Origin: Endomicrobium sp.
GTDB taxonomy: Bacteria > Elusimicrobiota > Endomicrobiia > Endomicrobiales > Endomicrobiaceae
Assembly (NCBI GenBank): GCA_031278405.1
Contig: JAITKL010000043.1
Span: forward strand, 1-5,239
DNA: 5,239 nucleotides
Direction of reading: 5' to 3'
Shown: positions 1-5,239 of the stretch, piece after piece
Numbering within the stretch: position 1 is the first letter of the stretch
How the letters are laid out: every line of letters begins with the position of its first letter
Translations under genes and position numbers: made by a program
The notes under the pieces: model-generated
The model's database searches: none
What the model was told of the DNA's origin: nothing
Seen by the model: only the letters and a program-made list of their open reading frames with translations

Positions 1-1193
1 ATTGCTTGAACTTTAGTCGGAAGTCCCCAGAGATTTATAAAACCTTCAGCATCCTTGTGATTGTAAATTTCGTCCTTTTCAAAAGTCGCAAGTTTTTCAG
101 AATACAACGAATTTTTGGCTATTCTTGAAACAGGCGTAATATTTCCTTTGTAAAGTTTCAACCTTACACTTCCAGTTATATACTTTTGAGTATTGTTTAT
201 AAAAGCGTCCAGAGCTTCTCTTACGGGCGAAAACCACAAACCATAATATGCTATTTCCGCGTATTTACTAGAAAGAGACTGTTTAAAGTGCAAAGTGTCT
301 CTGTCCATAGTAATAGATTCCAATTCTTTATGAGCAGCATACAAAACAACCGCCGCAGGTGATTCGTACACGCCTCTTGACTTCATACCAACAAGTCTGT
401 TTTCAATAATGTCTACTCTTCCAATTCCGTTAGCTCCGGCAATTTCATTTAACTTTGTAATCAGTTCAACAGGCTTAATCTTTTTACCATTAACGTTAAC
501 CGGCACACCCGTTTCAAAATCTATTGAAATATAAGCGGGCTTATTTGGCGCTTTTTCTGGACAAACAGTCATTCTAAACATAGACTCGTCATAACCTTCG
601 CTCAAATCCTCTAAAACACCGCCTTCGTAAGAAACATGCCATAAGTTTGCATCTGAGGAGTATGGTTTTGACTTTGTTACGGGAACAGGAATATTCCTTT
701 TTTTTGCGTAGCTTATGGCATCTTCTCTTGAACGTATTTCCCATTCTCTCCAAGGAGCAATAATTTTTACATCAGGAATTAAAGCCTTGAAAGCAAGTTC
801 AAAACGAACCTGATCATTACCTTTCCCTGTAGCACCGTGACAAACAGCATCGGCTTTTTCTTTCTTTACAATATCTGCAATCTTTTTGGCAATTACAGGT
901 CTGGCCAAAGCTGTACCTAAGTAATATCTGTCCTCATATAATGCTTCCGCTTTTATTGCAGGATAAATATAATCCGTTACAAATTCCTCTTTAGCGTCAA
1001 CAATATAAGATTTTGAAGCACCTGTGCTTTTTGCTTTTTCATTAAGACCTTTTAATTCTTTCCCCTGTCCGACATCTACACAACAAGCAACAACTTCGCA
1101 ATTATAATGCTCTCTAACCCAAGACAAAATTACTGAAGTATCTAGTCCGCCAGAATATGCCACAACTACTTTTTTAATATTTTCTCTTGCCAT
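1..1193 (-). CDS. argG: Argininosuccinate synthase, 3' end cut by the window edge
   Basis: This enzyme joins citrulline and aspartate, using ATP, to form argininosuccinate, the penultimate step of cytoplasmic arginine synthesis. The reading frame is open from ATG at 1193 to the left edge, giving 397 complete codons. It begins MARENIKKVVVAYSGGLDTS, with the N-type ATP-pyrophosphatase P-loop SGGLDTS at residues 14-20. Other family blocks are GATGKGNDQVRFE (about 120-132), which belongs to the citrulline/aspartate site, and SSDANLWHVSYEGG (about 179-192). The family is usually about 400 residues and the visible frame ends in LWGLPTKVQA, so only a few C-terminal residues should be missing. The start is supported by the upstream GGAGGA and by the position of the P-loop. 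It is the third visible gene of argB-argD-argG and overlaps the end of argD by 28 bases. No internal stop or frameshift is seen. Identification is firm from conserved motifs. Confidence 0.97.
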   Translation of the reverse strand, partial: MARENIKKVVVAYSGGLDTSVILSWVREHYNCEVVACCVDVGQGKELKGLNEKAKSTGASKSYIVDAKEEFVTDYIYPAIKAEALYEDRYYLGTALARPVIAKKIADIVKKEKADAVCHGATGKGNDQVRFELAFKALIPDVKIIAPWREWEIRSREDAISYAKKRNIPVPVTKSKPYSSDANLWHVSYEGGVLEDLSEGYDESMFRMTVCPEKAPNKPAYISIDFETGVPVNVNGKKIKPVELITKLNEIAGANGIGRVDIIENRLVGMKSRGVYESPAAVVLYAAHKELESITMDRDTLHFKQSLSSKYAEIAYYGLWFSPVREALDAFINNTQKYITGSVRLKLYKGNITPVSRIAKNSLYSEKLATFEKDEIYNHKDAEGFINLWGLPTKVQA

Positions 1194-2371
1194 TTTAATG
1201 CTTCCTCCAAAATTTTCATAGCGCAATCAACATCTTTTTTTGTAATTATAAGCGGTGGTAACAGTCGCAAAACTGTATCATGCGTGCAATTTATTATCAA
1301 TCTCTTTTCTAAACAATAATTTACTACATCTTTACCATTAATTGTTAAATCTATGCCTAAGATTAATCCAACTCCTCGCACTTCTTTAATAATTGAATAT
1401 TTATTTTTTAAAACTTCTAACTTTTTGCGAAGATAATCTGAAATTTTAGATGAATTATAAAGAAATTTTGCAGTCATCATCTTTGATACGGCTAAGGCTG
1501 AAGCACAAGAAACAGGATTGCCGCCAAAAGTTGACCCATGATCGCCGTATGTAAAAGCATCCTCGCATCTTTTACCAGCTACCACCGCGCCTAAAGGCAA
1601 ACCGTTTGCTAAAGATTTAGCCATAGTGACAATATCTGGCTTAACGCCAAAACTTTCAAATGCATAAAACTTTCCAGTGCGCCCAATGCCACACTGTATT
1701 TCGTCAAAAATCAAAAGAAGATTGTTCTTATTGCAAAGAAGTCGCAAATCTTTTAAGAATTTTTTCTCTGCGGGAATTATACCCCCTTCGCCTTGTACAG
1801 GCTCTATCATCACAGCAACAGTTTTATTGTTTATCAGCTTTTTTAATGAGTTTATGTCGTTAAACTCTGCGAAAACAAATTTTTCCTGCAACGGTTTTAA
1901 GTAATTATGAAACTTTTTTTGCCCAGTAGCAGCCATTGTAGCCATTGTTCTTCCATGGAATGAGTTGTTGAAACAAATTATCTCGTACCTGTTCCCAAAT
2001 TTGGAAGGATTTAAATGCCCCCATTTTCTAGCAAGCTTTATAGCGCATTCATTGGCTTCAGCTCCTGAATTTGCCAAAAATACTCTTGCTTTCGGGAAAG
2101 CTCTTTTTACAAGCTCTGCTCCCAAATTAACTTGAGCGGGTGCGTAATATAAGTTTGATACATGCACAAAATTATCCAGTTGTAGTTTAATGGCTTTTAA
2201 AACTTTATCGTTGCAATGTCCGAGATTGCACACGCCGACACCTGCAAAAAAATCTAAATATTTTATTCCTTTATCATCCCATATAAACTGATTTTTAGCT
2301 TTCTTTACCGCAAGATTGGCGCGTTTGTACGTACGCATAAAATACTTATCTTCAATCTGTTTTATATTCAT
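1166..2371 (-). CDS. argD: Acetylornithine aminotransferase
   Basis: This is a class-III, PLP-dependent aminotransferase that converts N-acetylglutamate semialdehyde and glutamate to N-acetylornithine and 2-oxoglutarate. It has 401 residues, the normal length for ArgD. Visible family blocks are NSGAEANECA (101-110, cofactor phosphate binding), SFHGRT (137-142), EPVQGEGG (190-197), FDEIQCGIGRTG (222-233, with Asp223 expected to contact the pyridine nitrogen), TMAKSLANGLPLGA with the Schiff-base Lys252, and GSTFGGNP (279-286). The C-terminal block VRGVGLILGI is also present. Its ATG overlaps the argB stop in an ATGA junction, and a weak AAGGA lies about 14 bases upstream, so coupling to argB is likely. 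Its last residues are encoded within the argG overlap. ArgD enzymes sometimes also act as succinyldiaminopimelate aminotransferase in lysine synthesis. Sequence alone does not exclude this, but the operon favours arginine. The gene looks fully intact. Confidence 0.96.
   Translation of the reverse strand: MNIKQIEDKYFMRTYKRANLAVKKAKNQFIWDDKGIKYLDFFAGVGVCNLGHCNDKVLKAIKLQLDNFVHVSNLYYAPAQVNLGAELVKRAFPKARVFLANSGAEANECAIKLARKWGHLNPSKFGNRYEIICFNNSFHGRTMATMAATGQKKFHNYLKPLQEKFVFAEFNDINSLKKLINNKTVAVMIEPVQGEGGIIPAEKKFLKDLRLLCNKNNLLLIFDEIQCGIGRTGKFYAFESFGVKPDIVTMAKSLANGLPLGAVVAGKRCEDAFTYGDHGSTFGGNPVSCASALAVSKMMTAKFLYNSSKISDYLRKKLEVLKNKYSIIKEVRGVGLILGIDLTINGKDVVNYCLEKRLIINCTHDTVLRLLPPLIITKKDVDCAMKILEEALKWQEKILKK
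1203..1208 (-). promoter_or_regulatory. Ribosome binding site of argG inside argD
   Basis: On the minus strand GGAGGA lies 9 bases upstream of the argG ATG at 1193. It sits within the last codons of argD, so ribosomes finishing argD pass over it. This supports the argG start and points to translational coupling. It is the strongest Shine-Dalgarno match in the operon. Confidence 0.85.
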
Positions 2372-3117
2372 TTCTTTATTACTGTTCCTTTAATATTTTT
2401 TATTCCACTTTCGCCATCAGCTATCCAAACTTCCTTAACACCTTTCTTTACTGAGTTAACACATCCTTTAATTTTTGGAATCATACCACCTGTTATAGCT
2501 TCGCTTTTTATCAAAACGTCAACATGTTTTATTTTTATCTCTTTAATTATTTTTCTGTTTTTATTAAAAACGCCGGGAACATTTGTTAAAAATATTAATT
2601 TTTCCGCTTTGAATGCTGATGCCAGAGAAGCTGCCAGAGAATCTGCGTTAACGTTCATAACGTTTCCTACAGCATCTTGAGCGATTGATGCTATAACAGG
2701 CAAAAACCCCGCCTTTAATAAAACTTCTATCAACTTTTTATTTACTTTTACAGGATCTCCTACGAAACCAAGTTCTTTAACTTGTTTACAAATTACGCTT
2801 TTACCATCTTTGCCAGAAATGCCCACTGCGTTAGCTCCATTTTTGATAAGCTCCGTTGTAAGAATTCTGTTTACTTTACCACTTAATGCCAGCTCCACAA
2901 CAGAAAGAGTATCGGCATCTGTATATCTTAACCCATTCACGAATTTGCTTGTAACAAAAAACTTCTCAAGCATAACATTAATTTCTGGACCACCACCGTG
3001 AATTAAAATAAATCTTCGTCTTCGTGAAATTTCTGTAAGCTCTTTAAGAAATTTAGCTTGCGTCTTCAGATTTTTTGTTAAACTACCACCAAATTTCACT
3101 ACTGTCAGTGACTTCAT
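2368..3117 (-). CDS. argB: Acetylglutamate kinase, short form
   Basis: This enzyme phosphorylates N-acetylglutamate on its gamma-carboxyl with ATP, the second step of arginine synthesis. It has 249 residues of the amino-acid kinase fold. Visible motifs are VVKFGGSL with Lys8, the glycine-rich IHGGGPEIN (39-47), NGLRYTD with Arg64, MNVNADSLA (154-162, with Asn157 and Asp159 at the active site) and ITGGMIPK with Lys215. Lys8, Asp159 and Lys215 match the catalytic residues known from the E. coli enzyme. The protein starts directly at the first beta strand and lacks the N-terminal helix found in arginine-inhibited hexameric enzymes. It therefore resembles the short arginine-insensitive type, though the HGGGPEIN block is closer to the other class. 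The ATG at 3117 has AGGAG 9 bases upstream. It is the first gene of the operon, and its TGA overlaps the argD ATG by 4 bases. Confidence 0.96.
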   Translation of the reverse strand: MKSLTVVKFGGSLTKNLKTQAKFLKELTEISRRRRFILIHGGGPEINVMLEKFFVTSKFVNGLRYTDADTLSVVELALSGKVNRILTTELIKNGANAVGISGKDGKSVICKQVKELGFVGDPVKVNKKLIEVLLKAGFLPVIASIAQDAVGNVMNVNADSLAASLASAFKAEKLIFLTNVPGVFNKNRKIIKEIKIKHVDVLIKSEAITGGMIPKIKGCVNSVKKGVKEVWIADGESGIKNIKGTVIKK

Positions 3118-3126
3118 TTTTTCATG

Positions 3127-3131
3127 CTCCT
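3127..3131 (-). promoter_or_regulatory. Ribosome binding site of argB
   Basis: AGGAG on the minus strand lies 9 bases before the argB ATG at 3117. Another ATG (3125-3123) lies only one base after it, but reads Met-Lys-Lys-stop and is too close to be used well. The spacing decides for 3117 as the start. Confidence 0.75.
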
Positions 3132-3153
3132 GTATTTCATACTACCTTTAAAA

Positions 3154-3182
3154 TATCTAAGCAACCTTAACAACAAAGTCAA
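3154..3182 (-). promoter_or_regulatory. Candidate sigma-70 promoter of the arg operon
   Basis: On the minus strand TTGACT (3182-3177, 5 of 6 to consensus) is followed after exactly 17 bases by TAGATA (3159-3154, 3 of 6). This would start transcription near 3147, about 30 bases before the argB ATG. It overlaps the last codons of the antitoxin relic, whose TAG stop supplies the first bases of the -10. The -10 is weak and the region is AT-rich, so this is a suggestion only. No arginine-repressor box was recognised. Confidence 0.3.
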
Positions 3183-3474
3183 AACCAAGACTGTACGCAA
3201 TAGACGACAAGTTTGCAAAAGATAGATTACTGTATTTTGATGACAAAATACAATAGAAGACATTTGGTTTTTTCATTTTTCTCCATTTGCTTTAGTTATT
3301 TCGCTAGTTTTAGCTTCTGGTATAGCGATAATTTTTAATTTTCCAAAAAACAATTAAATCTTTTGTTTCGTTATATTCCCTTAGAAGACAAGTCTTATAA
3401 AGATTCTATTCTTTTAAAATTTTAGCGAAGTGTTCTCTAAAAGTAATGTAATCTCTAATTTCTATTGTCAACAT
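3157..3474 (-). pseudogene. Decayed helix-turn-helix antitoxin-like gene
   Basis: Three minus-strand frames join into one product of about 105 residues, the usual size for the small HTH 'addiction module antidote' proteins. Frame one runs from ATG 3474 (starts MLTIEIRDYITFREHFAKIL), meets an in-frame TAG at 3408-3406 and continues past it to about 3351. After a slip in a T6 run (3350-3345), frame two reads GKLKIIAIPEAKTSEITKAN and ends at a TGA. Frame three then gives KKPNVFYCILSSKYSNLSF and ANLSSIAYSLGFDF, ending VVKVA-stop at 3157. The pattern of an Ala/Ile-rich helix, a recognition-helix region, 'LSS..SNLSFANLSSIAYSLGF' spacing and a final beta strand matches the C-terminal HTH of that family. 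One stop and two frameshifts mean it cannot make the full protein. No toxin gene is visible in the 67 bases upstream, before the nuclease gene's end. The family call comes from residue patterns. The relic reading itself is fairly secure. Confidence 0.65.
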
Positions 3475-3480
3475 AATATC

Positions 3481-3509
3481 TTAATGATTAAACGCGATTT
3501 TATTATTAA
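3481..3509. repeat. Imperfect AT-rich inverted repeat
   Basis: TTAATGATTAAA (3481-3492) and TTTTATTATTAA (3498-3509) are inverted copies matching at 10 of 12 positions around a short CGCGA centre. It lies between the nuclease stop and the relic antitoxin start. Antitoxins of this type often bind palindromes upstream of their own gene, so it could be an old operator. It could also be a weak AT hairpin without function. It has no GC stem and would be a poor terminator. Confidence 0.3.
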
Positions 3510-3541
3510 CTAGTCTATTTCTGCATAGCTCTATATTTATA

Positions 3542-4285
3542 CTATACTGCCGTTACTTCGCCTTGTCTATATTGTGAATGTTTACATTTAAATCTAAAAT
3601 CACAAACAGAACATTTTGACAAATCAGGATCAAAATTTTCTGCAGCTATTTTTTCTGCAATATCAATTGCAGTATTTATGGCATTATTTATATCATCTTG
3701 AGTTCTTTTTGTATAAACCTTTTTGTTGTTCGACAAGAAATAAACGGATATTTTATCAGGATTAAAACCAATAATGTTCTTGCATGCATAAGCGTAAAAA
3801 GTCAATTGTAAATCTTTATTAACACGTTCTTGTTCCCAAATTTGGACATGCGTTTTGTAATCCATAACTTCGTATGTACCGTCGAGATATTTGTCTATTC
3901 TATCAATGATTCCCACAAATTTATACTTTCCTATATTTATGTCAAAGGATTTTTCAACATATAAAACTTCAGACTTTGCCTCACAAAAAGATGTGTAATA
4001 ATTCTCAAGCATTTGATTGCCGCGATGATAATATTCAAAAATCTGCCGAGGATCTTTAAAACCGTCGTTTTTCCATGCATTGTTGTAACACTTAAACAAA
4101 GCATCGCGAGACTGGTCTCCACCGCCATGAAACTGTTCAAGCATTTTATGAATAATATGTCCAAAAGTAATGTCTGAATTTACAGGAATATGAAAATTGT
4201 CCAAATATACAAGTTTATACTTGTACGGACAAAATAAATACGTATTTACTCTGGAATAACTTATCTTAAATCCTTGTCTGGTCAT
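3542..4285 (-). CDS. RecB-family PD-(D/E)XK nuclease with Fe-S cysteines
   Basis: This is an intact 247-residue protein matching the PD-(D/E)XK nuclease fold of the RecB/AddB/Cas4 type (the PDDEXK_1 group). In order: SYSRVNTYLFCPYKYK (9-24, the typical 'S.s.l..y..CP.k' opening with Cys19), FGHIIHKMLEQFH with His46, Glu111, GIIDRID with Asp128, EVMDYKTH with Asp142 and Lys144 as the D...(D/E)xK core, and QLTFYAY with Gln160 and Tyr164. At the end, C225-x2-C228-x5-C234 together with Cys19 reproduces the four-cysteine [4Fe-4S] pattern of Cas4 and AddB. All expected catalytic and cluster residues are present, so it is probably active on DNA ends, likely as an exonuclease in repair. Such domains are often fused to a helicase, but none is visible here. 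AGGA lies about 4 bases before the ATG. The start overlaps the end of the rsmD relic by 20 bases, suggesting the two were once co-transcribed. No cas genes are nearby. The specific role is unknown. Confidence 0.85.
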   Translation of the reverse strand: MTRQGFKISYSRVNTYLFCPYKYKLVYLDNFHIPVNSDITFGHIIHKMLEQFHGGGDQSRDALFKCYNNAWKNDGFKDPRQIFEYYHRGNQMLENYYTSFCEAKSEVLYVEKSFDINIGKYKFVGIIDRIDKYLDGTYEVMDYKTHVQIWEQERVNKDLQLTFYAYACKNIIGFNPDKISVYFLSNNKKVYTKRTQDDINNAINTAIDIAEKIAAENFDPDLSKCSVCDFRFKCKHSQYRQGEVTAV

Positions 4286-4810
4286 ATTTTCCTAAAATTT
4301 TACGTTTATAAAGGAATAACGATGCTCAGTACTTTTTACTCTGAAACATTCTAAAATCTACCAATTCGTCAACAGACTCTTTATGTGTTTTGAACTATAA
4401 GAACAGAATCGTCTTTTAATGTCGTATTTTAAAATATTCTTCAACACAGAATTAGTGAGAACTAAAGTTTTTGTCGCTGTCTTCTATAGAGATGTTCCAT
4501 AAAAACTATATCGTATTTATCGTGTAACAAAGCAAAGTCTTTTATAGCATCACATTTAATAATTTTTTGCTTTGTCGTTAAACCAAATACTTTTTACATT
4601 ATGTTTAACATTTAATAGATGTAATTATACAATAATTTTGTTTATAAAATTCGACTTAAAAAATTTATATTATTAAAATACGAGCGGTGATGCCATAAAT
4701 ATGATTGTAAAATGATGTATCTAACTTATTATTTAAAGATACAATATCTACGACTACTTTATTTTTACAAATCTTCCTTTTATAAGAATTCTCTTAGATA
4801 AATTTTCCAT
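4266..4810 (-). pseudogene. rsmD: Decayed 16S rRNA (guanine-N2) methyltransferase
   Basis: Frame-shifting minus-strand segments line up in order with RsmD, which methylates G966 of 16S rRNA. ATG 4810 gives MENLSKRILIKGRFVKIK, like the family's 'MRI..GK.KGR.lk.P' opening. From 4739 SLNNKLDTSFYNHIYGITAR recalls 'iL.nkl..sflDlYaGTGalg', the SAM-binding motif, now disrupted. From 4590 VFGLTTKQKIIKCDAIKDF is followed by KYDIVFMEHLY, where the catalytic FxDPPY has become FMEHLY. Then come LVLTNSVLKNILKYD (4465), LKDDSVLIVQNT (4419) and HKESVDELVDFRMFQSKKY (4385), with an in-frame TGA at 4328-4326 before the last stretch ends at TAA 4266. The span is about 181 codons, which is the normal RsmD size of about 180-190. 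At least four frame changes, several stops and loss of the motif make it non-functional. The exact original start is uncertain. The C-terminal half is clearer than the N-terminal half. Confidence 0.75.
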
Positions 4811-4968
4811 TAAGAACAGATTTAAGATAATTACTTAGAAAAAGGAGATATTTATACCCATTTTTATCTTTAAGTTTTAGATTTTACAAAAAAAATCACA
4901 AAAATCTTATTATTATGAACAAAAGAGAAATAATTCGTTATACTCCTTTTTGTAAAGGAGATTTATAA
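4811..4968. other. Divergent intergenic spacer, strongly AT-rich
   Basis: This stretch separates the minus-strand rsmD relic from the plus-strand relic at 4969, so it once held promoters in both directions. I see no gene. A possible plus-strand pair is TTTACA (4883-4888) with TATTAT (4908-4913), but the 19-base spacing is long and such matches are expected by chance here. It contains an isolated AAAGGAG at 4841-4847 with no start codon after it, and ends in the hairpin and ribosome binding site described separately. Confidence 0.5.
4943..4960 (+). promoter_or_regulatory. Ribosome binding site held in a perfect hairpin
   Basis: CTCCTTT (4943-4949), a TTGT loop and AAAGGAG (4954-4960) form a perfect 7-base stem. 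TATA on each side could extend it across a 3-base bulge. AAAGGAG is the Shine-Dalgarno sequence for the ATG at 4969, with 8 bases between. In RNA the site would be paired and partly hidden, which could dampen or regulate translation. The downstream gene is broken, so any present role is doubtful. Confidence 0.5.
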
Positions 4969-5239
4969 ATGACACAAATGAAGAAAAAAACTTTTTACTA
5001 TTATTTCTTGTTTATACTGCTATCTTTTAGCACCCTGTTCAAAAAAAAGAAAAAGATAAAATTCTTATCTTAATAGATTTGATTCTACTCCTGTCCTACT
5101 TATGCTACTTCAACTTTTGAAACTCCCGATACTTTCAAAAAGTTACTTGAGTACACCGCTACACTCTTATGACTGATGCTATAATATATTGTTCCGCAAT
5201 ATTATCCTAACCTACCTTAACAATCAACCACTTGCGCGG
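4969..5239 (+). pseudogene. Broken lipoprotein-like gene, possibly a sulfatase; runs off the edge
   Basis: The start is convincing: a strong AAAGGAG 8 bases before ATG 4969, then Met-Thr-Gln-Met-Lys-Lys-Lys and a hydrophobic stretch (FYYYFLFILLSFS), a typical export signal. The frame then runs into lysines and stops at TAA 5071-5073 after 34 codons. In a neighbouring frame CCC TGT TCA AAA gives 'PCSKK', a plausible lipobox cysteine followed by charged residues. After the A8 run at 5041-5048, another frame reads KEKDKILILID, which resembles the first strand of alkaline-phosphatase/sulfatase-fold enzymes ('ILILIDtlRaD'). A further frame gives TSTFETPDTFKKLLEYTATL, roughly where sulfatases have 'TPNLDKLA..'. 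Several frameshifts and stops mean it is not functional as written. That it is a decayed secreted lipoprotein is moderately supported. The sulfatase identity is a weak guess. The 3' part lies beyond the window. Confidence 0.45.

Noticed and set aside
1660..1904. Plus-strand open frames of 67 and 75 codons opposite argD
   Set aside because: They lie wholly antisense to a conserved aminotransferase gene and show no recognisable motif. They are shadows of argD codon structure.
2810..3001. Plus-strand open frame of 63 codons opposite argB
   Set aside because: It is antisense to the conserved kinase core and has no family resemblance.
3114..3125. Three-codon leader ORF (Met-Lys-Lys-stop) overlapping the argB ATG
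   Set aside because: Its ATG is one base from the Shine-Dalgarno, too close for efficient initiation. It has no arginine codons as an attenuator leader would.
3481..3509. Inverted repeat as an intrinsic terminator for the nuclease gene
   Set aside because: The stem is almost entirely A/T with two mismatches and has no clear U tract after it.
3937..4164. Minus-strand open frame of 75 codons within the nuclease gene
   Set aside because: It is an alternative frame inside a well-supported nuclease with its catalytic motifs in the main frame.
3542..4285. Reading the nuclease as Cas4 of a CRISPR system
   Set aside because: The four-cysteine pattern is shared with AddB and RecB-like nucleases. 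No cas1, cas2 or repeat array is present in the window.
4811..4968. Phage or plasmid attachment site or origin in the AT-rich spacer
   Set aside because: No tRNA, integrase, iterons or DnaA-box cluster was found. AT richness alone is ordinary here.

Overview
The window is AT-rich and looks like part of a reduced, host-associated bacterial chromosome. The left 60% carries an intact arginine-biosynthesis operon. The right 40% is mostly eroded genes around one intact nuclease gene. Low GC, A/T-ending codons, Lys/Asn/Ile-rich proteins and decay by small indels in homopolymers fit a symbiont undergoing genome reduction. My best guess is an Elusimicrobiota/Endomicrobium-like gut-flagellate symbiont, but that is inferred from overall character. 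No marker gene or database match supports it here.

Layout, left to right. Positions 1-3117 hold argG, argD and argB, all on the minus strand and transcribed argB > argD > argG. They encode acetylglutamate kinase, acetylornithine aminotransferase and argininosuccinate synthase. argB and argD overlap by 4 bases (ATGA). argD and argG overlap by 28 bases, so argG's ribosome binding site lies inside argD. argG runs off the left edge only a few residues before its expected end. A candidate sigma-70 promoter lies just upstream of argB.

Positions 3157-3474 (minus) hold the remains of a small helix-turn-helix antitoxin-like gene, broken by a stop and two frameshifts. Its toxin partner is not visible. 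Positions 3542-4285 (minus) hold an intact 247-residue RecB-type PD-(D/E)XK nuclease with a Cas4/AddB-like four-cysteine pattern. Overlapping its start by 20 bases, positions 4266-4810 (minus) are a decayed rsmD (16S rRNA guanine-N2 methyltransferase). It has at least four frameshifts and has lost its catalytic motif. After a divergent AT-rich spacer, a plus-strand gene begins at 4969. It has a strong ribosome binding site inside a perfect hairpin and a lipoprotein-like signal sequence, but frameshifts and stops follow. Its remnant, possibly sulfatase-like, runs to the right edge.

Taken together, a biosynthetic operon that could supply arginine to a host has been kept whole, while a toxin-antitoxin part, an rRNA modification gene and a secreted protein next to it have been lost. 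I see no RNA genes, CRISPR arrays or insertion sequences. I do not see a convincing new system. The most notable items are the three unannotated pseudogenes and the nuclease that remains intact among them.
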